Source of the DNA: Mycogone perniciosa
Lineage: Eukaryota; Ascomycota; Sordariomycetes; Hypocreales; Hypocreaceae
Length of the DNA: 64,000 bases
Assembly (NCBI GenBank): GCA_025331125.1
Contig: JAOALB010000156.1
Coordinates: forward strand, 1 to 64,000
Direction of reading: 5' to 3'
Shown here: positions 48,614-61,353 of the stretch, piece after piece
How the letters are laid out: each line of letters starts with the position of its first letter
How positions within the stretch are numbered: the first letter of the stretch is position 1
Translations under genes and position numbers: made by a program
Notes under the pieces: model-generated
Databases searched by the model: none
What the model was told of the DNA's origin: nothing
Seen by the model: only the letters and a program-made list of their open reading frames with translations

Positions 48614-50309
48614 ATGCAGAAAGTGACGGCTATCATGCCGTCCTGGGACAAGACCAAGACCCAGAGCAAGAAAGGCTTCGACAAAGTCTGGGGGTGGGCT
48701 GATAAGCTCGGGGCACCGGTTAACAGACTCTCCAACCGCATTGGCAGCGAAGCCTTCTGGCCGACAACATTGGACAAGGAAAGCGACAAAGCTGCGAGGA
48801 TTCTGAGATCATTTTGCAGTGGGTATTGACTAGTTACTGTTGTGACTGCACGCTTAGACTGACGGATTACACCGCGCAGAAGATGGCTTCTATACCGAAG
48901 ACGAGCAGCCAAACGATCAGGCTGGCCCAAAGCAGAAACAGCGAGTCTTGAAGAAGATTCCACAAAAGGTCATACAGAACGCTGTTGGTCTTGCTATCTT
49001 CACCACTATGCGCACTGGTCTATGGGTTTCTGGAGCCGGAGGTTCTGGCGTCTTGGTTGCACGAACAGAGAATGGATCGTGGTCTCCTCCCTCCGGCATA
49101 TTACTTCACACAGCTGGACTGGGTTTCCTCGTCGGTGTGGATATCTATGACTGTGTGCTCGTCATCAACAATCGCAAAGCTCTCGAGGCTTTCACCAGGA
49201 TCAGAGCTACGCTGGGTGGCGAGGTCAGTGCAGTCGCCGGTCCTGTTGGGATTGGCGGAGTTCTCGAGAACGATGGTAAATGGAAGGAAGTGAACAAGCC
49301 CGTATTTACTTACCTGAAATCTCGAGGTTTCTACGCCGGTGTCCAAGTCGACGGCACGGTTGTTATCGAACGTACGGACGAGAACGCGCGCTTTTATGGC
49401 GAGACGATAGGAGTTGCTGATATCCTGGCTGGGAAAGCGCGCCATCAGCCACCAGAGATCAAGATGCTGATGGAGACATTAAAGGCTGCAGAGGGTCGTA
49501 CTGATGTCGACGCAGAGCTAATGGAGGAACTGGAAGGACAGCCAGCACCAGGCGATGTCAATGTTGACGCTCCCGGTGATGGCAAGATATTTGGCATCCC
49601 AGAACCCGACGATCCAGATCCATTTGGTGTACATGCTCTGCAAAAGGAGGGGCTCGAAATCCTCGAAGCTGGAACTCGTTCAAGACCGTCAAGTCGGCAA
49701 TTTGAATACAGTCCAAGTCCTTCAAGTCCAATATATACCCGATTTCACCGACAGAGCATGGATACATCTGAAGCGAGAAGCAGCCGCGACAGCTACACAT
49801 CAACCCCCAATTCCCACAGGACGTGGAGTATGGATCGACCTTATACGGCCTCTGATGCTGGAACGCAGACAGATGAAGTCATAATAACACCCATCACAAG
49901 TCCTATCTCCGACAGCTCCAACCATTGGGAGGAAGAGAAGCCCGAAATTTTAGTCACGCTAGCTACAGTTTCGAGACCGCAATCTATCAATACCTCGACC
50001 GATGTAAACATCGCAGCACGTGTGCCCCCGCCGCTGCCACCGAGAATTGTCGCTCGGCCCATGAAGTCCGAGTTTGTGGAAATTGACCTAAAAGGAGACG
50101 GAGTCAAAAGGAATAGTGTTGAGGAGATAGCTTCTGCTGTCTCCGAGTTGGAGCCGACACTTGGCGAGACGGAAGAGAAGACGCACAGGGTTGGCGATGC
50201 AGCATCTGAGTCAACAAAGGAGAAAGAGATCAACAAGGGGAATGGAAGTCTTACCGATTCTAATAGCTCTTCTGTCTATACTATAGACTCCGACGCTGTC
50301 AGCCCATAA
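48614..50309 (+). CDS. SYLF (Ysc84/DUF500) domain protein, actin-patch/lipid-binding
   Basis: Two exons (48614-48818 and 48880-50309) join in frame to about 544 residues; a second in-frame ATG at 48635 (MPSWDKTKTQ) is also plausible. The N-terminal half is a SYLF domain: IPQKVIQNAVGLAIFTTMRTG, GGSGVLVAR, GSWSPPSGIL and ATLGGEVSAVAGPVG. Yeast Ysc84/Lsb3 members bind actin filaments and phosphoinositides at cortical patches. The second half is a disordered Ser/Thr/Pro-rich tail with a polyproline RVPPPLPPRI motif, a possible SH3 ligand; the C-terminal SH3 domain of yeast Ysc84 is absent. Expected in endocytosis and hyphal growth. No lesion seen. Confidence 0.9.
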
Positions 50310-50457
50310 CTCGGAATGGAGACCAGAGGCGTAGTTGTTGTGAATGATGAATACATAAAAGCAGGGCAGGGAAGGCAGCGCAGACTCTTGGCGCAATATC
50401 TCTCGAGACAGAAAGCTTCACTAAGGCTAAGGATATGTATGCCAAATCTCTTAGTAT

Positions 50458-51556
50458 ATGTCAGAACTCTTTAAAGAAGAAGTCTTCCCCTAAAACGACG
50501 ACAATGGATTTGCAGACATCCCTAGCTGCAATGAATCTCGCCAACGCCTGCTCAATAATCCCAAATCATCAAACACCAAAAATTCCCCAGAGGCCATAGA
50601 GGCCACAGTGACCACGGAGATTAACGAAGCGAGAACGAAGTATTTCGAGGCGCTACTCAATTACGGGCAATTAAAGTTGGATGGATATGAAGCAAACGAA
50701 GATGCCGAACATGAGCACGATAACCTAAAAGCCGAAGAAATCATTTAGAAGGTTCACAGTGGTCTAGAAAGTCTACTTGAGTGTACCAACATGCTCGTGC
50801 TGGACGCAAAAACAGTTCTTGGCGAGGTATATCTAGAAAACAAAGAGAATAGGGGACGAAAGTTACTCAAGAAGTCTTGAACTTTTATGATGTGGAACTA
50901 AAACTCGCGACTAGACACCGCAAAAGAATACGCATCATAGACTACCTCATCGAATATTTTGACTAAATAGGGGATATTGCTACGTTGGAGGCTTTTGAGG
51001 ATCGGAAGTGGAAGGAACTAAAGAATGCCTTTGGAGTTGATCAGGCATGCATGATGATGGATATAACACACCTCAAGCACATCAACCATGAACACCTTCA
51101 TGATGAAGACAGCAAATTGGGGCAGCTTCTTGAGCTTGATGAAAATGGCGACTGGGAGAATGACGATCCAAATTGGTGGGGGTCCCATCACGGAAGCAAC
51201 GAATCGGATGACGAAACCGAATCTGAAACCAGTAAATATTCAGACGATCAGACAAAAGACGAAGCCATAGATGGAGGGCATATAAATGATGTTAATGTAG
51301 AGTATCATCACGAAAGAAACGAATAGGTCAAAGAGGCAGAGTTTGAGATTCATCAAAACCCAGATTATCAAGCACATGGAGCGATTGTCAACGAAGAGCG
51401 GGATAGCCAATATGTCCTCAGGCAAGAGGTACAGGATCAACAGACAGGGACCCAGGGCTTCCAGCTTCAAGGAACATCAACGGTAGAGCATCAAGTGATA
51501 TCCTGTTCACACTCGGTACCAAGTATCTATTACACATTCAAGATCAGAATATGCTG
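50458..51556 (+). pseudogene. Acidic coiled-coil protein remnant with several in-frame stops
   Basis: From an ATG at 50458 (MSELFKEEVFP) the reading resembles one long helical, acidic protein: EINEARTKYFEALLNYGQLK and KVHSGLESLLECTNMLVLDA, then in a shifted frame EVLNFYDVELKLATRHRKRI, EAFEDRKWKELKNAFG and a Glu/Asp/Asn-rich tail. In-frame stops: TAA 50491-50493, TAG 50746-50748, TAA 50964-50966 and TAG 51324-51326; the frame changes between about 50830 and 50860. All four stops are one C-to-T step from glutamine codons. I do not recognise a family; fungal prion-inhibition/NACHT-adjacent coiled coils are only a guess. Direction and position suggest an independent gene downstream of the SYLF gene. 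Confidence 0.5.
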
Positions 51557-51986
51557 ACCTAATACTAAAATGTACTTCCACAGAGCCAAACGATGTGGGA
51601 TCTTGATTTGCAAGAGCCCGCTTATCGCGGGGTTGTTTAGCCAGCTAGCCAGCCTAAGCCCGAAGATAATCGGTGTATGTTTACTGTTTATTTTGAAGTT
51701 GTCATGCAGTGTAACGTTATGCCCGAACGATCAAAGAGGCCCAAGTGTCTGCATTAACACTTCGATGACGCAGGCTGTACTCCCTACATATTAAGTAGTG
51801 AACTCACGTACTGAAAGATAACGAATCTACCAATAATGATGAATACTTCGTACACCAGGTTCAATATACTCCACATCCCACGGCCTCTCATTTCACCTCT
51901 CACTTGAAGTGATATCTTGGTGCAACAACTTGGCAACGCTACCCACAACTAATACTATTACCGTTTAGTACTAACCGGCATATCGT
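51557..51986. other. No supported gene
   Basis: Short non-coding stretch; ORF 51570-51794 has a hydrophobic segment but no family resemblance. Confidence 0.4.
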
Positions 51987-52619
51987 ATGAGTAAACGCGG
52001 ATCGGGAAGGTTTAGACTACCCGCTCCCCGCTCTGTTCAGCTCTCCACAGCTCTTAGGCATCGTCAGCACACATCAGAACGCAAGCCAACCACAGAGGTC
52101 AAAGCACATGACGAAACATTAGGTCAAAATTTAAGAATTCATAACTGTGAACATCTAAAGCATATTGCAGTAACCACATTCTGCATATTCCACCAGCACT
52201 CCTCTTCCCTCAACGATCCATATACCATTCAGATGAAACCATTCAACGAATGGCTAGGAATCAGCCGGATTCACGCAGCGGATGCCCTAATATCGTTAAA
52301 ATTAGGTAGTACCGACGGTAGAATAAGAAAGATCATGTATCTCCGGTTCCTCTGTTGGCAGCAAGTCATGTCCCAAATGACTGTGATTGAAGGGTCGTTC
52401 CATCGTTGTCTGTTTCGCATCTCGGAGTTGTTCTTTCAAGTGGAAATTCCTCCAAAAACTGTGAAAGAGGCCTCCTCTATTCCTTCGTCATGGTATGCAA
52501 CCCGTGAGGATGGTGGGCCGAGGACGCTATACACAGTGGGTGTTTTCCAGATTGGGCGTTATCCCACGTGCGGCATGTTCGCAGTCCAAATTGATACGAA
52601 GGCCTTAGACGGCAGATAA
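51987..52619 (+). CDS. Hypothetical ORF
   Basis: A single open frame of 210 codons, start MSKRGSGRFRLPAPRSVQL, with a basic N-terminus and no signal peptide, membrane helix or recognised domain. Its last 60 bases overlap the last exon of the convergent membrane protein gene on the other strand. It could be a real lineage-specific gene, a 5'-truncated remnant or chance. Confidence 0.3.
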   Translation: MSKRGSGRFRLPAPRSVQLSTALRHRQHTSERKPTTEVKAHDETLGQNLRIHNCEHLKHIAVTTFCIFHQHSSSLNDPYTIQMKPFNEWLGISRIHAADALISLKLGSTDGRIRKIMYLRFLCWQQVMSQMTVIEGSFHRCLFRISELFFQVEIPPKTVKEASSIPSSWYATREDGGPRTLYTVGVFQIGRYPTCGMFAVQIDTKALDGR

Positions 52620-53555
52620 TAGAGAAATCTAATGCTCTCGGTGATAAGAAATAGTTGAGCAAACAGGTAGATGAATGAGGTGAAAAAGACAGCTGCCTTG
52701 ACTTTCATTGCCGTCCTCTTGTTGACATCCTTGGGAGAACACCCCATGAAAGGAACATGACTGACAATTATATCACAGGCATACATACAGTAAGGGGTGA
52801 GCAGATTCGCCAGATTAGTTGCTCAACCGAGGTCGGAGATTCGAGATTCCATGCTAACAGATGGATTCCACCAAAAGAAGCGACTGTAATGATTGCAACC
52901 ACCAACGACAGCCCATCGACCTTCCGCAACTCTGGGGATGACTCCGATGACAACTCTGGGGACAAAGTTTCATCAAAGGCGCAACTGGGTATGTAGTAAT
53001 TTTTAGATTGCATGCATGGGAACTGAATGTACGGGAAAGGGGCTGCGTTAATGATGTCCTCAAAAGTCCTATATTCGACTCGCGATTTGGCGGTACCCAA
53101 GTAGATAGGGATACCGACATATTTCGGTGTGTTCCACTTGCTGAGGTACAAAATAAATGCAGAAAGTGAGAATGCAACCGTATCGATTTCCAGAGGCGTA
53201 GATGGTAAGCCGGCAATTTGTCGAGCGATCAGCTGGACGACGAGCCAGAGAACCTGGAAAACGGCCAGCAATTTCACCAGCGGGTCAGACTTATTCCTAT
53301 CGTCGATCTCCGCTTCTTCAAAGTTTGGCAGCCTGTCGATAACTCTAGAAGTCCTTGCAATGGCCAGTTGTGCGGAATCCGGTACCCACACGTTTACAGA
53401 AAGGGTGGCAATAGTTTCAATCTTCCATCCCAGTATGTCTTTATCAAGTGACTGTTTGAGAGTGGCGACGTTTTCAAAATTTCCTTGAAAAGGTTTCCAT
53501 GGGACGTCTCCACAACCGCCCAGTAAACAATTCTGTCTCCTGCGGAAATCCTTGA
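52559..53555 (-). CDS. Fungal multi-span membrane protein of unknown function (possibly 5' incomplete)
   Basis: The leftward reading contains GCGDVPWKPF, then VWVPDSAQLAIARTSRVIDR, a first hydrophobic segment (VFQVLWLVVQLIARQIAGL), a TVAFSLSAFILYLSKW segment, SFGGIHLLAW and, in the last exon, AVFFTSFIYLFAQLFLITES with a PHVG end (stop at 52559). This order of motifs is that of an uncharacterised fungal integral membrane family. The join of the last exon near 52786-52770 is not resolved in frame by eye, and the 5' end beyond 53555 is uncertain, so the gene may be broken. It sits directly against the AT-rich block. Confidence 0.5.
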
Positions 53556-54034
53556 TAAACTGTGTTTTTTAGGGATTTTGTTCGGATGCATTTTGTGGTA
53601 TATCTGGCGCGGCTTGGCCTTCTTCGAGAACCCCGGGGTCCATTTAAATGCGCAAGTTCCTTCGCCTACTTGAAGTTATAGGCCGTAAAAAGCAGGCCTC
53701 TACTACTAATAAATACGCCTGCACATTTTCCACTTTATATACTTTTATATCTTAAGAACTTCTCGCTATCTGCCTTGACTTGTATCCTCTACAAATTCTA
53801 TTTCTTCTCTTCCTAATAAGTTATATTATATTGTCAATCTGCAGCTAAGCAAGGAATCCCCACCTTTTCTTAATAAGGTCCAAACTAACTATAAATTTAA
53901 GCATAATCAGCAGATTACTCAACTCTATAATTTATAATAGTATATTAAGTTCTTTAAGGATAAAGTATAGACTATATTTATGTTAGTACTAAATAAAGGT
54001 ACTTTAGAACAATTGTATTACCTTTTTATAAAAT

Positions 54035-54290
54035 AGGTGGTATCACGGCATGGAAAGGCAGGTCAGGGCAAATATCGTTGTTGTGCCGTGGAGAGCGAGA
54101 AAGCCCTGAGGCTCTACAGAAAGCTATAGCTAGGAACGCGTTGGGGCCTGGTTACGTAACCGGGGCTCACGTGACAGGGCGTCAATATGGCGTCACGGTC
54201 GGTGCCGTAACAGTACCCCTCCTCTTTATCGCGCTATTCGGCCGTGTATGGCTATATTGCTTATATAAATCGAAATTCCAGGTAATTTAT
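54035..54290. other. CpG-rich, un-mutated island inside the AT-rich block
   Basis: Normal composition returns for about 250 bases, with many CpG and CpA sites. It contains the perfect palindrome GGTTACGTAACC (54151-54162), a CACGTGAC site just after and a TTATATAAAT near 54260. The ORF 54078-54356 has one hydrophobic stretch but no family resemblance. It may be a promoter or LTR fragment of a younger insertion. Confidence 0.5.
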
Positions 54291-55849
54291 TTTAATACTT
54301 CCAATATAAAGGTAAATAGGGTGAATTATATAGTTTTTAGTGTTAATAATATATAGTTTAGTTATAGGCTTTAGTATAGTATAGTTTTCGGTTAGTGCTT
54401 TGCGGGTATTAGTTTCTTTTTAGCTATTTCCACTTTTTCCTTTTTTATAATTCCTTTTAATGCCTATTGCAGTAGGCCTAGCTTTTTTAAGTTTCTTTTA
54501 TAGAAGTTTTATATTACCTTTTCTTAGCCTTATAAGTCTTTAACTAATTATTATATAGCAGTATAGTATTTCTATTTAATAAAGTAATAGAATCTATTAT
54601 TATTATAATCATTTAAAAGTACTTTAAACTTTTATTTCTTTTATACTTTATCTATACTATTTTCTTTTTTTAATATTTTACTTTAAATATTCTTTAACTT
54701 GGCTTTATTAATTATCTTTTACTTAAAATATAGTAAAATAGCTGTTTTAAGTTATAGGAGGGAGTTATATAGGAGTAGGAAAATCTTTATGCTTTCTAGC
54801 AGGCTAATAGCGCAGGCTTATAAGTATACCTTTATTATTAATAAAGCCCTGCCTATTTATTATCTAGCTTCTTTATTAGCTAATTAGTCTTTATATTTTA
54901 TATATTAATAAAGACTTTTTGCTCAATAGTATAAATTAATAATACTTTATTTTGCGCGTTTACGTTTTCTTTATATTTTTTTCTTAAGGCTTTAGCGAAG
55001 GCTTTTAGCTATATAATAATATATTTAAATTGCTTAGTAATAGTATTAGTGTAAAAGAACTCTCTTTTCTTTACTGTAAAGAGGTTTAGCGGGCAGGGCT
55101 ATAAAGGCTTTATCTTTAAGTAAGGGTTAAAACTATAATTAGCGAAAAATAGTAATATACCTATAGTTTTAAATATTATATTATTTACAGTAAATTCAGC
55201 TAATAAAAGCTAATAGGCTTAATTATTCTAGTAAAAGTTAATAAAAGCTTATAAGTATTATTTTATATTCATATTAATTGTTTTAATTTAACTATTAGTT
55301 TTAAAGTAAAAAGTTAATAATTATTTTAATATAACTTTTAATTGCTTTAAAAGTTATTTTTAAAATTTTAATATAAATTATATACTGCAGTTTAATATAA
55401 TATTATTAAGTATATTATAAAGGCAGTAAATCCTATTAATAAATATATTAGCTAACTCTTTTATTGATAGTAAAGTAATAGGTATAAAATAATATATTTT
55501 TATAAAGCAATAAACTACTATTAGTAAATATTTATAAATAATATTATAGTGGTAGGATTTAAATAATAGTATAATATAGTTAATAAAGATATTTAATTAT
55601 ATATAAAATAAAACCAATAATAATTAAAAAAAGCTTTATAATAAAGATTGCAAAGCCTTTATTTTAATATATAGTTTACAGGCTTATATAAATACTTTAA
55701 TATCTTTTAAGATCTATAGCTATTAGTATATCCAGCTAATAAGGTTTAAAGTTTTAAACCTGCCTAAATATCTGGTTAGGCTGCTTAAGTGGTTTTTAAA
55801 TAGGATTTATATATAAAGCTTATTATTAAAGGGAATAAAAAGCTGCTTT

Positions 55850-56194
55850 TATTAAAATAACAAGGTTATACTAAACCTTATTTATATATAGCTTCTAGGA
55901 AGCTGCATATAATGCAGTAATAAGGAAACGACTGAGTTTAATTGGGCTAATAATGGATAAACAATTAAATTGTAAATGATCTAATAGCTAGAAGCTATAG
56001 AATATCTAGTGTATATGCGGCCAGTGTAGAAGTGATTGTATAAACAATAGCTTTGTCTTCTATAATAGTCCTCCGACTAAACAATAGGAATACAGCAGCA
56101 GAATTAGGTTTATGGCCTTATTCCTATTTTCCGCAAAATTCATTTATATAGGAAATCGACCAAATCGACTTACAGCCATACAAACAGGAAACCA
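55850..56194. repeat. Left LTR-like direct repeat
   Basis: 345 bases matching 61354-61701 over their full length. The right copy begins TGTTAAAATAACAAGG and both end GGAAACCA, giving TG...CA ends (in this copy TG reads TA). Differences are mostly C/T or G/A. No convincing target-site duplication was found. Confidence 0.8.
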
Positions 56195-59100
56195 TTTTGT
56201 CGGGGGTAACTGATATACCCAATGCACTTACAGTCCTTTTTACTAGCCTACCCGAGTAAAGTCAGTTACTTATTTAAGCAACTACGAGATTAGGGAGGCA
56301 TAAGACTATAAAGATAAACAAATAGACCTAGTTTAATAAAAACTAACCCGCATTCTCCCTTAATATACTACCTTTACTTATAATTTTATAGCCGTTAAAG
56401 CGTAAAGAGGTAACCGTTAATTGTTTTCGACTGTAGATATTATAATTAAATAATTTACAGTATCTTTTAATCTTTATATTATTTAATTACAGCTTTATGG
56501 TTCTATTAAAAGCGCGGTTCCCGCGCTTTATTCTGGTTATTATTAGTGTATATATATATATTTAAAGCGCTGATTCCCTTTCGATAAAACTAATAACCGA
56601 GATAGGGGGAAATCTTAAAGATTGCATTACAGGAAGCAATTACTAAAGGCACTTCTACACTACCACAAAAACCTACCTTTATTTAACTATTAATAACATT
56701 ATAGGCTAACTTTAGTAAATCTTTAAGCGAGTATAAGACAATTAGCTAAAAGAAATGGCCTAAAAACCCTTTATTATAGCCAGTTAATGTAGATTAATAT
56801 AATACTCAATTCCGAAAATACAGGTTATCTGGTTACAATTTCTAAAAATACAGGTTATCTAGTTGCAATTTCTGAAATATAGGAATTAGGATTAGTTAAC
56901 CTAGGCATAATATATTAAAATATAATAAATAAGCGAAATCTTAAGAAGCTATTAGCCTATAATACCTGCTAATAAAAGGTTAGGGAATTAAAGAAAATTA
57001 TTAAAGGACTAGTTAGTATAGTAAAGGCAGATATATAAATTAAATAGTTAGCTTTATATAATATAATCCCCTCTAAACTAATAATACACTATTGCAACTC
57101 TCGTTTCGCTTATAACCCTATAAGTTAGCTAGTAAAGTAATTATAAAGAACTAGTAAGAAATAAACTAATTATTTAATCTTTTAATATAAAGACTTTATT
57201 TTAGTTTTATTAACCTTTTTAATTAGACTTTCTTTAGCTTTTAATAAAAATACTATTTTTACTACTTTTATAATCTCTTATATATAGATTACTTTTACTT
57301 ATATTAAAGCCATTTAAAGGAGATTTAAAAAGGATAATAATTTAATGCTGTAAGATTAGTATTAATAAAGGAAACTATCTTTAAAAGAATAGCTGATTCT
57401 GTTATTTTAAATAGATAAACAAGACCTTTCTTTATTATAAAAGAACTTTTTACTGTAAGGGAATACTCTGCTATAACCCCTTTACTAAAAGAATATATCG
57501 CTTTTTTACCTAAAAAAGGAATATATCTATACTGGCTAAATATCTAAGTTAAATAACTTAAACTAACAGGATAAATAGTATTTTATTATTAAAGGACTAT
57601 TTAATTAAAACTTTAATAGTTTATTTTAAATTTAAATAAAAGGATTAAAAGTAAATAAATAACTTTCAGTTATTAAAATACTAGATATAACCTTTTCCTT
57701 AAAACCTTAATTAAAGGAATTATTTAATTATATACTTAGCCTAATATTAATACCTTTTAGATCTATTGTAATAGAAATTAAAGAAAGATTAAGTTCCTTT
57801 TCCTCGCTTGGGCTTTTAAAAGTATTTAAAGAATAAAGCTACCTATAAAGACTAATCTTATAAGTAAATTTAATAGTAAAAATATTTTTTAATTTTTAAA
57901 GAACTATAAGTAAAAGATAAAAGATTAAAGAATCCTAATAAAAGATTAAAGGAGGTACCTAGAATTATTTATAAAATTAAAAGAATAAAAAACAGTCTAA
58001 ATCTTTATTAAAGAAAGCACTAGTTAGAATGAAGTTAAAAAAAAGCTTATATAGTATTATAAGCAGTATAATAAAGAATAATTAGAGTTATATACTGCGC
58101 AGCTTTAAAATCTTTATTATTATAAGCCTATTAAAATATAATCTGTAATAAATTAATTACTTTAATATTAATACCTTTATTAAAAGCTTAATAAAAGAAA
58201 CTAAAAGGCAGCTATATTATATTTTTATAATATTATTAAAGTAATATTATTAAAGCTGCTTTAATTAATAATAGCCTTTAAAGAAATTAAAGAAATTAAT
58301 AATTTTAAAGAGTAAATATATATTAAAGTTTAAATACTTTTCATAATAAAATATTTATAGAATTTAATATTTAAAAAGCTTATTTTCGAGAATTTATAAA
58401 GATACCCTTTAAAACTAGGTATATATTTAATTTATTTAAGTTAGAAATAAATTTAATTTCGAAAAGGCAGAAAAAGCAGTAGCCTAAGCCTATAGAATTA
58501 AATATATCTTTATAACTTAAAGATTAAATAAACGCTTTATCTGAAAAATTTAATAAACTAATAGTTTATCTTTTTAATTAAAAGGCTAAAATAATTAATT
58601 TAAAGGAAAGAAAATATTATTATATTACTATTAATAGTAATAAACTTAAATAAAGACTTTTTATATTAATAATCGCTTTTAATAATATTAATATAATAAA
58701 CCCTTTATATAATAATATATTATACTTTTTCCTTTACTATTACTTAAAGGCAGTTATAAATATAAAATATTATTAGTATTATATAAATAAAAGCTATTTC
58801 CCTTAAAACTGTATTAAATTAGCTTATAATAAAGGCTATAGGTTTATAATATATAACTTAAAGGCAAAAATAGCTTAGGTAAACCTATAGAAAATCCTAG
58901 TTTTAGTTTAATTAATTATAGTAAATATAACTATTAAAACCTATACATAAAAAATACTGGCGCTTTAAGTGGAATTATTTAAAGCTTAAAATAAAGTCTT
59001 GCTAAACCTATTATTTATAAAGAAAATAAAACTTAGCTTTTTTAATTAAGAAGTAAACTATTATAAAACTAAACTCTTTAATATAGTTTATAAAAAAATA

Positions 59101-61353
59101 AAGTATAAAGAGATATTTAAAATTAAACTACTATAAAGGTTAAATATAGTCTTTATAAAAAGACTAATAATAAATATTATATACTTTATAGGCAGAGATT
59201 AAATAATTAGCAGTAAATAAAATAGTATAGGTATAAAAGGGGCTAAAAATATCTTTATAAACTTAGCTAGGATAAATTCCTTTAAGAACTGCTTAAATAA
59301 ATATAATTAAAACTGTTTAACTGCAGAATTATTTAATTTAATTTTCCTCGTTAACTTTATAGTTAATAAAGGATAAAAGTGTATTTAAATAATTAATAAA
59401 GTAAATAAATAAGCTGAGGAGGAATTAATACTGCTTTAATTAAAGCAGCCAATTAAAAAAAAGCAACTGCATTTAGACCCTATACCTATAATCTTAAAGA
59501 CTACGCTATCTAAACTATAATGCAATAAAGACAGTAAAACAGTAAAAATTAAGAATAAAGAGGAATTACTAGGAGTAAAGTAAGCTAAGATGCTAATTTA
59601 AACTGTAATTCTAGATAACGCAATTAAACTTAAAACTAGCACTTTTTTAAATACTATTCTAGAATTTGCAAATGCTTTAAAAGCAGATTTAGTTATAAAA
59701 TTATAAAGAATTGCTAAAATATAGTTTTATAGGAAAATTAATTTAACTATTTCTAAACCTGCTTTATATTAAGTAATATCTCTCTCTGCCTATAAATACC
59801 CTTTAAAAGAAAAACTATTAAAGAAATTAAATGCAATAGCTATATATATAAAACTAACTATATAGACTATTTAGTTACTATAAAATTAATATTTTAAAGC
59901 TGCGCCTTTATAATCTTTATAAATAAAGGGATTTCGAAATAAAAAATTAATTAATTTTAAAAACCTTAACACTTTACTATTATTAAAAGTATATTTTTAT
60001 AAGTTAAAGTAATTAAATATCGCTATTAACTATAAAGTAAATCGGGAATAAAGATTAATAGCTTAAGTTAATATAGTTTAAATAAGAAGGATCTTTAAAT
60101 ACTCGCAAAACTTACTTTAAATACAGGTATAGTTAAAATAGCCTAACAGTATATTTATTAAAGTATTTATAGATTTAAGGTTAAAAGGAAATATTATTAT
60201 TAATTAATTAGCAGTAAAATACAGTTTAAAAGTATACCCCGATTAAGCAGTTAATACTATATTTAATAATAGGCAAGTAAATATAACTAGGGAAACTATT
60301 ATTTAAATGTATATAGGTAATATATAAATAGCAGTAAAATTCTATATTATATAAAATAAAGTTTTAATGCCTTTTATCTTTAAAATACTGTTTATTTAAG
60401 CTATACAGCTAATATTTAAGTATATATTAAAAAATAAGGATTTATATATAAAATATAATATAAGAAACATTTAAATTATTACTTTAACTGCAAGAGCTAT
60501 TTATTAGAAATATAAAATAAAGGTATTATATAACTTAAAGCTAAAATAAATGTTAACTTTATAATTAAATATAAAGTTAATAAAATGGAAAAAAGCTTAG
60601 AAATACTTTAGTTTACTTTTAAAGAGGAGGTTTTATATTAACTGTTAAAGCGAGCTAGGGAGGATTTAATTTAATTAACATTAGCCGATAATTTAAAAGA
60701 TTAAATAAAAGCAATAAAGAAGATAGTGTAAGAGTTTAAGGAAATAAAGGATTAAAGGAGAAAATCTTAAAGGAGAGTATAAAAACGCAAAAGGATTAAA
60801 ACTAATACTATATATAAAAAAAAGGTATAAAAATCTACCTAATAGATAATGCGTTATTTAATAGTTTTATCCCTACTAAAAGTCTTTATTAAAAATAAAA
60901 GAAATAAAATAAAGTAAAGGATAACTTAAACTTTAATGCTCTTTTCGTTAATTATATTACTTTAAAATCTTTATCTATTAAGACTGGGTTAAGGCTTATA
61001 CTAGACTGATTAGCTGTAATCTTAAAAACAATAAAAGGGAAACTAATAATATAAAAAACCGCGATCCTAATATAGATCCTGAAAAACAAGGAAATAGCAC
61101 TTTCTTAGGATTTTATAAAATATAGAAAGCTAGATCTTAAAATCGCCCTATTATAGACTATTTATATAGTAAAATATAATGCCTAGCAAAGCAGCAGTAT
61201 CCTAATTCTTAAAGGGATAGAAAAGAAAGTGGTTAACCTGCTATAAATCTATATTAAAAAAGGCTTTTTAAAAGAAGGCTATAGGCTATACAAAAACCTA
61301 TTCTTTTTAATATGAAAGAAAAACAGCAGCCTTTACTTTATTAATTTTATACC
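56195..61353. mobile_element. Interior of a RIP-mutated LTR element
   Basis: 5.2 kb between the two direct repeats. The first part keeps moderate composition, and from about 56900 it becomes very AT-rich with stops in all frames. No reverse transcriptase or integrase motif could be read with confidence, so superfamily and orientation are undetermined. Confidence 0.55.
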
